DNA from: Brevundimonas sp. UBA7635
GTDB lineage: Bacteria; Pseudomonadota; Alphaproteobacteria; Caulobacterales; Caulobacteraceae
Direction: 5' to 3'
NCBI GenBank assembly: GCA_002483865.1
Contig: DLIT01000166.1
Coordinates: 6,004 to 21,470, forward strand
DNA length: 15,467 bases
The stretch's first letter is position 1. Every line of letters begins with the position of its first letter. The position numbers were made by a program, and so were the translations under genes. Positions 6,921 through 14,265 of the stretch are shown here, piece after piece. Below the pieces are notes generated by a model. That model saw only the letters and a list, made by a program, of their open reading frames with translations. It ran no database searches and had not been told where the DNA came from.

Positions 6921-7592
6921 TCAGGCGTGACCGGCTTTTTTCAGGGTCTTCCAGGCCTTGATGACGCGCTGCAGCTTGGCCTCGGCCCCGCGATCGCCGC
7001 CATTTGTGTCCGGATGGAAGCGTTTCACCAGCTCGTGATAGCGGGCCTTGATGGCGGTCTTGTCGGCACCCGGCTCCAGATCCAGATCGGACAGGGCCTG
7101 GCGCTCGATCTTGCCCACCCGGTGTATTTCTTCGGGCGCAGCCGGGCCTGTATCCTGGGTGCGTCGGCCGAACAGGCCAAAGCTGTCCTGCCACGAGCCG
7201 GTGCCCTGGTTCTTGCCGGTGCCCATCTTGGCCGCAAGGGCTGCGGCCTCGCGCGAGTGGGCGCTGGCCTTCATGTCCCAGGTCGGACGGCCGCCGGTCA
7301 TGGCTTCGTTTTCCTGGGCTGTGCGAATTTCGCCTTCGCTCATGCCCGCGTAGAAGTTCCAGCCCTTATTGTACTGGCCTGCGTGGGGCTGGCAGAAGTT
7401 GTAAAACTCGCTGAGTTGTTCGCGCGACTTTGGTGCCTTGGCCGTGGCGGCCTTGGAGCAGTCGGGCCATTCACACGGCTTCTCCCCCGGTTTCAGGCGC
7501 AGGACATCGGCCTGGACCTCTTCTTCGTCGGCCTTGGGCGGTTTGACCCGAATGTCGGTGAACCGGGGTTTATATTGAAAAGACGCAGACAT
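6921..7592 (-). CDS. J-domain (DnaJ-like) protein with Cys/His cluster
   Basis: A 223-aa protein whose C-terminus is a J domain (about residues 164-223). It carries the Hsp70-stimulating HPD triad at 193-195 in KRFHPDTNGGDRGAEAKLQ, so it probably recruits DnaK to a specific client. There is no Gly/Phe-rich or classic DnaJ zinc region. The N-terminal half instead has Cys40-x4-Cys45 and, later, Cys67-x2-His70, a plausible metal site, followed by the YNKGWNFYAGMSEGEI block. Residues 100-155 look disordered. This class, J domain at the end and a conserved cysteine-bearing front, recurs next to cobS in alphaproteobacteria as far as I recall. The start ATG 7592 has a poor ribosome binding site. It is divergent from bolA with only 45 bases between. 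Confidence 0.9.
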   Translation of the reverse strand: MSASFQYKPRFTDIRVKPPKADEEEVQADVLRLKPGEKPCEWPDCSKAATAKAPKSREQLSEFYNFCQPHAGQYNKGWNFYAGMSEGEIRTAQENEAMTGGRPTWDMKASAHSREAAALAAKMGTGKNQGTGSWQDSFGLFGRRTQDTGPAAPEEIHRVGKIERQALSDLDLEPGADKTAIKARYHELVKRFHPDTNGGDRGAEAKLQRVIKAWKTLKKAGHA

Positions 7593-7637
7593 GGCCCGAA
7601 GTGTAATGCTGATTTGGACAGCTTCAAGGAACCAGCC

Positions 7638-7940
7638 ATGTCAGACGGCCCCATTGCGGCACTTATTCGCGAAAAACTGACGACAGGCCTGTCGCCGGTG
7701 GCGCTGGAGGTGGTCGATGACAGCTGGAAACACGCTGGACACCACCACGAGGGCGGCATCGATGCGCAGGACGGGGGCGAGACTCACTTCCAGTTGCGTA
7801 TCGTCTCCGAACATTTCGCGGACCAGAACCGTGTCCAGCGGCATCGCACGGTGAATGGTCTGCTTAAGGCCGAACTGGCGGCCTCGGTTCACGCTCTGTC
7901 GATCATCGCCCTGACGCCGGCCGAGGCCAATGCAATTTGA
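7638..7940 (+). CDS. bolA: BolA-family protein
   Basis: BolA proteins bind monothiol glutaredoxins and share Fe-S clusters; some also influence morphology and transcription. The 100-aa protein starts at ATG 7638 with AAGGA at 7626-7630, seven bases upstream. The same frame is open back to 6927, but that stretch is the antisense of the J-domain gene. Family features: an N-terminal helix (IAALIREKLTTGL), VALEVVDDSWKHAGHH, FQLRIVSEHFADQNRVQRHRTVN (helix-turn-helix-like, with Arg-His-Arg) and the closing VHALSIIALTP, whose His is the usual Fe-S ligand. It is slightly longer than average because of the HHHEGGIDAQDGGE loop. No glutaredoxin gene is in view. Confidence 0.92.
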   Translation: MSDGPIAALIREKLTTGLSPVALEVVDDSWKHAGHHHEGGIDAQDGGETHFQLRIVSEHFADQNRVQRHRTVNGLLKAELAASVHALSIIALTPAEANAI

Positions 7941-8022
7941 ATACGTAGAACACCGGATTCACCTCCTCTTAGAACATGGGTCTTAGCCTGTTGTCGGATT
8001 TGCATAGCGGGGGAGCTGGCGA

Positions 8023-9837
8023 ATGGTAGGGGAGGACGGCCTCAAGGGGCTTGAAGGTCAGGTGCCTGGCGAGGCCGCCCAGGCCCTGACGGCTATCTTG
8101 CAGACGCACTATATGCGTTACCTGATCATCGCCAGCTGGGCTCTCGGCCTGGTTGTGACGGTGGGCCCCATCGTGGGCCTGATCTGGTTCGTCGCTACCG
8201 TGGGCGCTGGCGCGTTGCGGGGTCTGGTGGAACGCCGCGTCAGCCAGAGCCTGAACGAGAGCTGGGGCAATGTCTTTACTCCGGTTGCCACCGTCTCCAC
8301 GGCGGTCTGGGCGCTGGCTCCGCTGATCAGTTGGTACTCCAATGCCGCCTTCGGCCGCGAACTGGCGATTGCCCTGCTGATTTCCGGTTATGTTCTGGTT
8401 TTTGCCCAGCTGCGAAGCTCGCCGCGCCAGGCCATTATCGTCTCCTCGCCCTATGGCGCGGCCGCAGTTATCATTGTGATCAGCCTGATCGGCGGCCCCC
8501 TGTTCTGGCCTTTCATCACCCTGTTCCCATTCACCGTGGGCAGTCTGTTCGTCATGGTGGTGATGAGCTTTATCCGCGAAGAGCGCATTCGCGCCTTCCA
8601 GCTTCACCAAGCTCACCTGATCGAGGAGCTGGAAGCGGCACGCGACAAGGCCAATGCCGCCAGTGAAGCCAAGTCGGCCTTCCTGGGGGTGATCTCGCAC
8701 GAACTGCGCACGCCGATGAATGGTGTTCTGGGGGCCGCGCAGCTGCTCAGCGCCTCGCGGCTTGAACCGACCCAGCGTGAGTATCTGTCGATCATTCGCA
8801 ACTCTGGCGACAATCTTCTCAACCTGCTCAATGACATCCTCGACATGACCAAGATCGAGGCGGGCAAGATGAATTTCGAGGTGGTCGACGTCGAAGTCGA
8901 AGAGTTGAACCGCCGCGTCATCGGACCCTTTGTCGCTCAGGCCGAGGCCAAGGGCCTGCAGTTTGTCCATGAATTCCAGGGTGAGGTGCCCGCCGTGGTG
9001 CGCGGCGATCCGTTGCGGGTCTGCCAGGTGGTGCAGAACCTGCTGTCTAATGCGGTCAAGTTCACCGACAGGGGGACGATCCGCTACGTCGTTCGCGGGA
9101 CCCGGTTATCCGACCGTCGCGTTCGCTTTGATTTTTCGGTGTCCGACAGTGGTTCTGGGATTTCGGAAGAGGACCTGACGCGGCTGTTCCAGCCCTTTAC
9201 CCAGGTTGACAACTCCTCGACGCGTCGGTTCGGCGGCACGGGCCTGGGTCTGACCATTGCGCGGCGTATGGCCCATATCATGGGTGGCGACATCACCGTT
9301 TCGTCAAGGCTGGGCCATGGCTCGACCTTTACCCTGTCGCTTGACGGTGAGGTGGTCGAATGGAATACGGCCAAGGCCACGCCTGATTTTGACCCGGCCC
9401 AACTCGCCGGAGGACAACTGAACGTCCTGGTAGTCGAGGATCACCCAGTCAACCGTATGATCCTGGAAGCCTGGATGAGCGAGGTGGGCCATCGGACGTC
9501 CACCGCCGAGCATGGAGAAGAGGCCCTGAAGCTCGTGGCCAGTCAGCGGTTCGATCTGATTATTATGGATGTCAACATGCCGGTGATGGATGGCCTGACG
9601 GCCACGCGCAGGATCCGCGAAGGGCAGACGCCCAACGCCGACACGCCGATCGTTGTCCTATCGGCCTCTGCCCGGTCAGAGGATCATGAGGCTGGATTGG
9701 CCGCCGGAGCGGATGCCTATATCGACAAGCCCATCGACTTCCGGCAACTGGCTGCCCTGCTCGCCGAGGTGCCTGCGGGGCGCTCTGCGCTCGCGCATTT
9801 GAGCCGGGCGGACAAGAATACGGCGGAGGCCGCCTGA
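8023..9837 (+). CDS. Membrane-bound hybrid histidine kinase with receiver
   Basis: A 604-aa two-component hybrid kinase. The start ATG 8023 has GGGAG (8011-8014 region) about seven bases upstream. Residues 1-30 are cytoplasmic. About 33-183 hold roughly five hydrophobic helices (34-60, 86-105, 112-130, 138-158, 160-183) that I cannot assign to a named sensor domain. A coiled linker (185-218) leads to the HisKA domain with phospho-acceptor His226 in ISHELRTPMNGV. The ATPase domain has the N box (Asn343 in NLLSNAVKFTD), G1 DSGSGI (375-380) and G2 GGTGLGL (404-410). The receiver at 466-582 has acidic pocket Glu472/Asp473, phospho-acceptor Asp516 in IIMDVNMPVMDG and Lys569 in DKP. All catalytic residues are present, so it should be active. 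No cognate output regulator or phosphotransferase is adjacent. Confidence 0.93.
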   Translation: MVGEDGLKGLEGQVPGEAAQALTAILQTHYMRYLIIASWALGLVVTVGPIVGLIWFVATVGAGALRGLVERRVSQSLNESWGNVFTPVATVSTAVWALAPLISWYSNAAFGRELAIALLISGYVLVFAQLRSSPRQAIIVSSPYGAAAVIIVISLIGGPLFWPFITLFPFTVGSLFVMVVMSFIREERIRAFQLHQAHLIEELEAARDKANAASEAKSAFLGVISHELRTPMNGVLGAAQLLSASRLEPTQREYLSIIRNSGDNLLNLLNDILDMTKIEAGKMNFEVVDVEVEELNRRVIGPFVAQAEAKGLQFVHEFQGEVPAVVRGDPLRVCQVVQNLLSNAVKFTDRGTIRYVVRGTRLSDRRVRFDFSVSDSGSGISEEDLTRLFQPFTQVDNSSTRRFGGTGLGLTIARRMAHIMGGDITVSSRLGHGSTFTLSLDGEVVEWNTAKATPDFDPAQLAGGQLNVLVVEDHPVNRMILEAWMSEVGHRTSTAEHGEEALKLVASQRFDLIIMDVNMPVMDGLTATRRIREGQTPNADTPIVVLSASARSEDHEAGLAAGADAYIDKPIDFRQLAALLAEVPAGRSALAHLSRADKNTAEAA

Positions 9838-9858
9838 CGCCATCATTCAGGTTTTTTT
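9833..9858 (+). terminator. Probable terminator after the hybrid kinase
   Basis: CCTGA (9833-9837, including the stop codon) pairs with TCAGG (9847-9851) across a 9-base loop and is followed at once by seven T (9852-9858). The stem is short but the T-run is good. A second small stem, GGCGG-AGG-CCGCC (9822-9834), lies just upstream and would compete with it. Confidence 0.55.
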
Positions 9859-9907
9859 AGTGGGCACCGACGCTTCCATTCGGCGGTTCAGGCGTTAGAC
9901 CCGATCT

Positions 9908-10819
9908 ATGACTTCACTAACCGAAACCCTAACCCAGGTGGCGCTGTCCGGTGAGGAGCGGCTGACCGCTGATGCGGCCATCATCGCCAAGCTGGTTCAG
10001 CTCGGGGGCGATTTTGCTGTCAACCTGGTGATAGCGGCTTTCATCTTTGCCGTGACCCTGGTTGTGGCGCGCTGGGCTGCGGGGGCGGCGCGGCGAATCC
10101 TGGGACGCACCCGGGCTTTCCGCCACGATCAGACGGTCATCGCTTTCGCGTCCCAGGTGGCGCGGGTCGTGATCATCATCATCGGTTTGATTGCCGTGCT
10201 GCAAAGGCTGGGGGTCCAGACGACCTCGATCATTGCAGTTCTAGGCGCGGCCTCTCTGGCGGTTGGTCTGGCCCTGCAAGGGACGCTGTCCAACGTCGCG
10301 GCGGGCGTGATGCTCCTGATCCTTAGACCCTATAGGGTCGGCGACGTCATCGATGTGGGCGGGGTCTCGGGCACGGTTCGCAAGCTTGACCTGTTCACGA
10401 CCGAGCTGATCAATGCCAACAACCACAAGATCGTCATTCCCAATGGCAAGGTGCTGAGCGACGTGGTGATCAACATCACCGGGCAGACGACGCGCCGGAT
10501 CGAACTGAAGTTCACGGTCGGCTATGGCGAAAGCCTGAAGGAGGCCAGCGATCTGCTCGCCTCGGTGGCGCGCAGGCATTCTATGGTTCTGGAAGAACCC
10601 GCGGTGTGGACCGGGGTGACGGGTCTGCTGGATAGCGCGGTCGAGATCACTCTTCATGCCTGGGTCCCGGTTGATGCCTGGTGGCAGACGCAGGCCGATG
10701 TGTTGCAGGCTGGTAAGGAAGCCCTGGATAAGGCTGGAATCGAGATACCCTTCCCGCATCAGGTCGCGGTTGGTGCCCGGGAAGTCCGGATTGCCGAGGA
10801 TGGCACCCTGAGCGTTTAG
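9908..10819 (+). CDS. Small-conductance mechanosensitive channel (MscS)
   Basis: A 303-aa inner-membrane channel that releases solutes during hypo-osmotic shock. It has the minimal MscS layout: a short N-terminus, three membrane helices (about 36-58, 82-100 and 107-139), then the soluble beta domain and alpha/beta cage. TM3 shows the Gly/Ala-packed pore pattern LGAASLAVGLALQGTLSNVAAGVMLLILRPYRVGD. The beta domain includes NNHKIVIPNGKVLSDVVIN, and the C-terminus has the conserved IPFPH (280-284). Start ATG 9908 has only a weak ribosome binding site. No start within the next 100 bases fits better. The threonine aldolase-like gene begins 14 bases after its stop, so the two probably share a transcript; no functional link is known to me. 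Confidence 0.93.
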   Translation: MTSLTETLTQVALSGEERLTADAAIIAKLVQLGGDFAVNLVIAAFIFAVTLVVARWAAGAARRILGRTRAFRHDQTVIAFASQVARVVIIIIGLIAVLQRLGVQTTSIIAVLGAASLAVGLALQGTLSNVAAGVMLLILRPYRVGDVIDVGGVSGTVRKLDLFTTELINANNHKIVIPNGKVLSDVVINITGQTTRRIELKFTVGYGESLKEASDLLASVARRHSMVLEEPAVWTGVTGLLDSAVEITLHAWVPVDAWWQTQADVLQAGKEALDKAGIEIPFPHQVAVGAREVRIAEDGTLSV

Positions 10820-10833
10820 AGAAAGACCGAGCC

Positions 10834-11850
10834 TTGCGTTACGATTTTGCCTCGGACAACACGGCAGGCATGGCCCCCGCTGCTGTCGAGGGCCTGGTAG
10901 CCGCGAATACTGGATTTGTGCGCGCCTATGGTGCCGACGACACTTGTCAGCGCGCTGCAAACCTGATCCGGGAAAAGCTGGATGCCGATGCCGAGGTCCG
11001 CTTTGTCTTCAGCGGCACGGCAGCCAATGCGATCGCTCTTTCGATGCTGGCGCGTCCCTTTGAGGCCGTGCTGACCCATCAGGCCGCTCACGTCTGCACT
11101 GACGAAACGGGCGCGCCCGGCTTCTTTGGTCAGGGTGTGGGTCTGATCGGCCTGCCAGGTTATTCGGGCAAAATCGACAGCCTGGCCCTCACGGCCGCCC
11201 TCGAAGAAGCCGAAGTCGGGCACCGCCAGCCAGCTGCGGCGCTTAGCCTTACGCAGGCAACCGAATATGGCGGGGTCTATAGCGAAGAGGAGCTGTCGTC
11301 CCTGATCAGCCCCGTGCGGGCCGCCGGTCTTGGCGTTCATATGGACGGAGCCCGTCTGGCCAATGCCTGCGCCGCCGGCTTTGATCTCAGGGCCATCGCT
11401 CGACTTGGCGTGGACATCCTGGTGTTCGGTGGAGCCAAGGCGGGTGCTAACTGTGCCGAGGCGCTGGTGGTTCTGAAAAAGGACCTGACGCGGCGGCTGG
11501 ACCAGCGGCTGAAACAGGCCGGGCAGACCGCCTCCAAGGCGCGGCTACTGGCCGGGCCGATCGCAGGTCTGGTCGAAAGCGGGCAGTGGCTGGAGGGCGC
11601 GCTCCACGCGAATCGGATGGCGCAGAAGCTGGCCGAGGGTATCGAGGCTTCGACGCCATTTGTCCTGGCCCATCCAGTCGAATCCAATGCCGTCTTCGTC
11701 CGAATGCCTGACGCGGCTCATGAGCGGCTGAATCGGTTGGGCTGGGCCTGCTATCGTTTTGATGACGGATCGGTCCGGCTGGTCTGTTCCTGGGCCACCC
11801 GGGAGGAGGCGGTCGATGAACTGCTGAACGTTCTGGCGAGTCTGGACTGA
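10834..11850 (+). CDS. Threonine aldolase-like PLP enzyme
   Basis: A 338-aa fold-type I PLP enzyme of the low-specificity threonine aldolase family, which splits L-threonine or beta-hydroxy amino acids to glycine plus an aldehyde. Family features: RYDFASDNTAGMAP at the N-terminus, SGTAANAIALSML for phosphate binding (60-72), HQAAHVCTDETGAP (His86 the probable ring-stacking residue), SLTQATEYGGVYS, and HMDGARLANA with Asp171 for the ring nitrogen and Arg174. The PLP lysine is Lys202 in FGGAKAGAN. Relatives usually read GGTKNG or GATKNG there, so the residues flanking the lysine are altered. The start is TTG 10834, preceded by a weak ribosome binding site 14 bases after the MscS stop. Length is normal. 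A beta-eliminating lyase is the alternative. Confidence 0.88.
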   Translation: MRYDFASDNTAGMAPAAVEGLVAANTGFVRAYGADDTCQRAANLIREKLDADAEVRFVFSGTAANAIALSMLARPFEAVLTHQAAHVCTDETGAPGFFGQGVGLIGLPGYSGKIDSLALTAALEEAEVGHRQPAAALSLTQATEYGGVYSEEELSSLISPVRAAGLGVHMDGARLANACAAGFDLRAIARLGVDILVFGGAKAGANCAEALVVLKKDLTRRLDQRLKQAGQTASKARLLAGPIAGLVESGQWLEGALHANRMAQKLAEGIEASTPFVLAHPVESNAVFVRMPDAAHERLNRLGWACYRFDDGSVRLVCSWATREEAVDELLNVLASLD

Positions 11851-11897
11851 CATGAGAGAGCAGAACCGTCCCGACCCTACTGCAAGGGCGAAAACCG

Positions 11898-13775
11898 ATG
11901 CGCGGTGAGCGGAGGGGGCGGCGCGGGGACGCCGCGACCAAGGCGATGGAAGCGGGGCAGACCGCAGTGGCGCAGGAGGCCCCGCCGACCCTGCAGGCTT
12001 TACGGGACCTGGCGGGAGTCGTGGGACGCTCGGGCGCGCCGCAGTTGCCCTGGCGCATCGCGGGTGCCATTGCCCTGACGCTGAGCGGCAAGGGGCTGGG
12101 GGTTCTGGCACCTCTATTGCTCGGCGCGGCGGTCAATCATCTGACGGCGGACCAGGGGCCGGCAATGGCTGTCGGATGGGGCTTTGCCGCCTTTGCCGTG
12201 GGCTGGGCTGTTATCCGTCTTCTGTCTGCTGCCACGCCGCAGTTGTCTGATGTGGTCTTTGCCCCTGTGCGGGCGGCCGCCCAGCGACGGACCGCTGCCG
12301 ATACCTTTGCCCATGCGCTGAACCTGTCGCTGGATTTTCATCAGACCAAGCGGTCTGGCGCTCTTTCCCGGGTTATGGACCGTGGTTCGCGGGCTGTGGA
12401 TTTCCTTCTGCGGATTCTCGTCTTCAACCTGGGCCCGACCGCGGTTGAGCTGGTGCTGGCTGCGGCTGTCCTGACGGGGAAGTACGACTGGCGTTTCGGT
12501 GCCGTGGCCCTGGTGGTCGTGGCCATCTATGCCACCGTGACCTTTGCCATGGCCAATTGGCGACTGGAACATCGCCGGGCGATGAACGCCGCCGACAGCG
12601 AGGCGGCAGGCTTGTCTGTGGATGCTCTGCTGAACTATGAGACCGTCAAGTCGTTCGGGGCCGAGGGCCGCGCGGCCGAGGCCTATGATCAATCGCTTTC
12701 GACCTATGTCAGCGCTTCGTTGAAGGCCAATACCTCGCTGGCGACGCTGAACCTGGTTCAGGCCGTGGTGATGAACCTGGGCCTCGGTGTCATCGCCGTG
12801 ATGGCCGGGTTCGAGGCTGCGGCCGGGCGTATGGGGCCGGGCGATGTGACGGCGGCCGTACTGATCATGATTTCGCTATATGCTCCGCTGAACATACTGG
12901 GCTTTGCCTATCGAGAAATTCGTCAATCTTTCATCGATATGGAGGAAATGCTGAAGGTGACCCGTCAGGTGCCGCAGGTGGCTGATGCCCCTGATGCCAG
13001 GGTCCTGACACGCCCGGATGGCACCTGTGCGGTCGAGGTTATTTTCGATGGGGTCAGCTATCGTCATGATGCCCGTTCGGCCGGGCTGGTCGATGTCAGC
13101 TTTGTCGCCCCCGCCGGGACGACAACGGCGCTGGTTGGGCCATCAGGTGCAGGCAAGTCTACCATAGTCAAGCTGGCCCTGCGCCTGCTCGATCCCCAGG
13201 ACGGACGCGTGATGATCAACGGCACCGATGTTCGTGACCTGACCCAGGCGTCGCTGCGCCAATCGGTGGCCCTGGTGCCTCAGGATGTGGCCCTGTTCAA
13301 CGATAGTCTGCGAGCCAACATCGCCTTTGCCCGGCCGGAATCCAATGACGCGGCCATCTGGGCGGCGGCTGAGGCTGCGGAACTGGCTGATTTCATCCGT
13401 AGCTTGCCCGACGGCATGGAAACGCGCGTCGGCGAGCGGGGACTTAAGCTGTCAGGCGGCGAGCGACAACGCGTGGGCATTGCCCGGGCGCTTCTGGCTG
13501 ATCCCTGCATCCTGATTTTGGACGAGGCGACCAGCGCGCTGGACAGCCGTACCGAGGCTTCGATCCAGAAGACCCTGCGAAAGGCTCGTGCCGGTCGCAC
13601 GACCCTGGTGGTGGCACACAGGCTTTCGACCATCGCCGATGCCGACCAGATCCTGGTGCTCAAGACCGGGCGTATTGTAGAGCGTGGAGCCCATCACGAA
13701 CTGGTGGCGCGCCAGGGCGGCGAATATGCGGGACTTTGGCGTAAGCAGACCCGAGGAGCCCAGTCGAAGGCGTAA
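11898..13775 (+). CDS. ABC exporter of the Atm1/HMT1 type
   Basis: A 625-aa half-transporter with fused membrane and ATPase domains. Residues 1-50 are a soluble N-terminal extension. About six helices span 55-340. The ATPase domain follows: Walker A GPSGAGKST (414-422), Q-loop Gln462, signature LSGGERQR (518-525), Walker B ILILDEATSALD (538-549) and H-loop His574. NYETVKSFGAE (246-256) and NLGPTAVELVLAAAVL (177-192) in the membrane part mark the Atm1/HMT1 family, which exports glutathione-linked sulfur or metal compounds. A general drug or lipid exporter is the alternative. The start may be ATG 11898 (AAGGGC eight bases upstream) or ATG 11946. The gene ends 4 bases from a convergent gene, leaving no room for a separate terminator. 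Confidence 0.92.
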   Translation: MRGERRGRRGDAATKAMEAGQTAVAQEAPPTLQALRDLAGVVGRSGAPQLPWRIAGAIALTLSGKGLGVLAPLLLGAAVNHLTADQGPAMAVGWGFAAFAVGWAVIRLLSAATPQLSDVVFAPVRAAAQRRTAADTFAHALNLSLDFHQTKRSGALSRVMDRGSRAVDFLLRILVFNLGPTAVELVLAAAVLTGKYDWRFGAVALVVVAIYATVTFAMANWRLEHRRAMNAADSEAAGLSVDALLNYETVKSFGAEGRAAEAYDQSLSTYVSASLKANTSLATLNLVQAVVMNLGLGVIAVMAGFEAAAGRMGPGDVTAAVLIMISLYAPLNILGFAYREIRQSFIDMEEMLKVTRQVPQVADAPDARVLTRPDGTCAVEVIFDGVSYRHDARSAGLVDVSFVAPAGTTTALVGPSGAGKSTIVKLALRLLDPQDGRVMINGTDVRDLTQASLRQSVALVPQDVALFNDSLRANIAFARPESNDAAIWAAAEAAELADFIRSLPDGMETRVGERGLKLSGGERQRVGIARALLADPCILILDEATSALDSRTEASIQKTLRKARAGRTTLVVAHRLSTIADADQILVLKTGRIVERGAHHELVARQGGEYAGLWRKQTRGAQSKA

Positions 13776-13779
13776 GGGG

Positions 13780-14265
13780 TCAGGCGGGGCTGTCGTCAGA
13801 TGGACCCGCCCTGGCTTTCAGCACGTCCTGGAGACTGGCCAGAACCTGGGCCCGGGCCTCACCCGCAGTATTGTCCAGCGACAGCAGCAGGCGCATGGAC
13901 TGGGCGTGAACAGTGACAATGCGCCAATCGAAGACTTGATCCTCAGGCGCAGCGTCTAGCAGGTCGCACAGATTGGATGCGGCGGCGCACAGGTCCCGCA
14001 TCTCGAACGGGCAGGCGGCATCAATGACCGTGTTAGCGTGGAGGTAGGCCCGGTTCATGGCTTCGCCATTGGCACCCAGGTCTGTAGGTGCGGCCAGGTC
14101 GGTCAGCGCCTGGATTTCGGCTTCGATTATTTCGCGGCTGCGACCCGCCAGTGGGGCGAGGTTTTCTCGGGCCTGATCCAGGGCCACGCTGACGCTGATG
14201 CCACCGGGCTGGTCGATCAGGGTAGAAAGACGCGAACGACGACGATTGTGTGTGATGACGGTCAT
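13780..14265 (-). CDS. Uncharacterised protein coupled to a receiver gene
   Basis: I do not firmly recognise this 161-aa protein. It has a basic N-terminus (NRRRSRLSTLIDQPGG, 7-22) and is otherwise mostly helical: 24-58, 65-84, 86-105, 113-130 and 134-152, with no signal peptide or membrane helix. DWRIVTVHAQSMRLLL (113-128) puts a histidine (120) on an amphipathic helix. From memory this resembles small CheE-like chemotaxis proteins of Caulobacterales, but that is weak. Four cysteines (85, 93, 100 and no clear partner motif) do not form an evident metal site. Its ATG overlaps the receiver gene's TGA (ATGA at 14262-14265), which implies translational coupling and a shared role, perhaps as a partner or phosphotransfer-related protein. 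It is a soluble cytoplasmic protein. Confidence 0.8.
   Translation of the reverse strand: MTVITHNRRRSRLSTLIDQPGGISVSVALDQARENLAPLAGRSREIIEAEIQALTDLAAPTDLGANGEAMNRAYLHANTVIDAACPFEMRDLCAAASNLCDLLDAAPEDQVFDWRIVTVHAQSMRLLLSLDNTAGEARAQVLASLQDVLKARAGPSDDSPA

Noticed and set aside
6927..7637. Long N-terminal extension of bolA in the same frame
   Set aside because: This part is antisense to the J-domain gene. A good ribosome binding site and the BolA domain place the start at 7638.
7969..8970. 333-codon minus-strand open frame opposite the hybrid kinase
   Set aside because: It is antisense to well-supported kinase domains, is rich in Gln/Asp/Gly/His as expected from reversed high-G+C codons, and shows no motif.
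10816..11340. Minus-strand open frames opposite mscS and the aldolase gene (with 10241-10960)
   Set aside because: Shadows of strongly recognised genes, without motifs of their own.
11447..12136. Arg/Pro/Ala-rich minus-strand open frames at the aldolase-ABC junction
   Set aside because: Extreme composition typical of antisense high-G+C DNA; both sense genes are secure.
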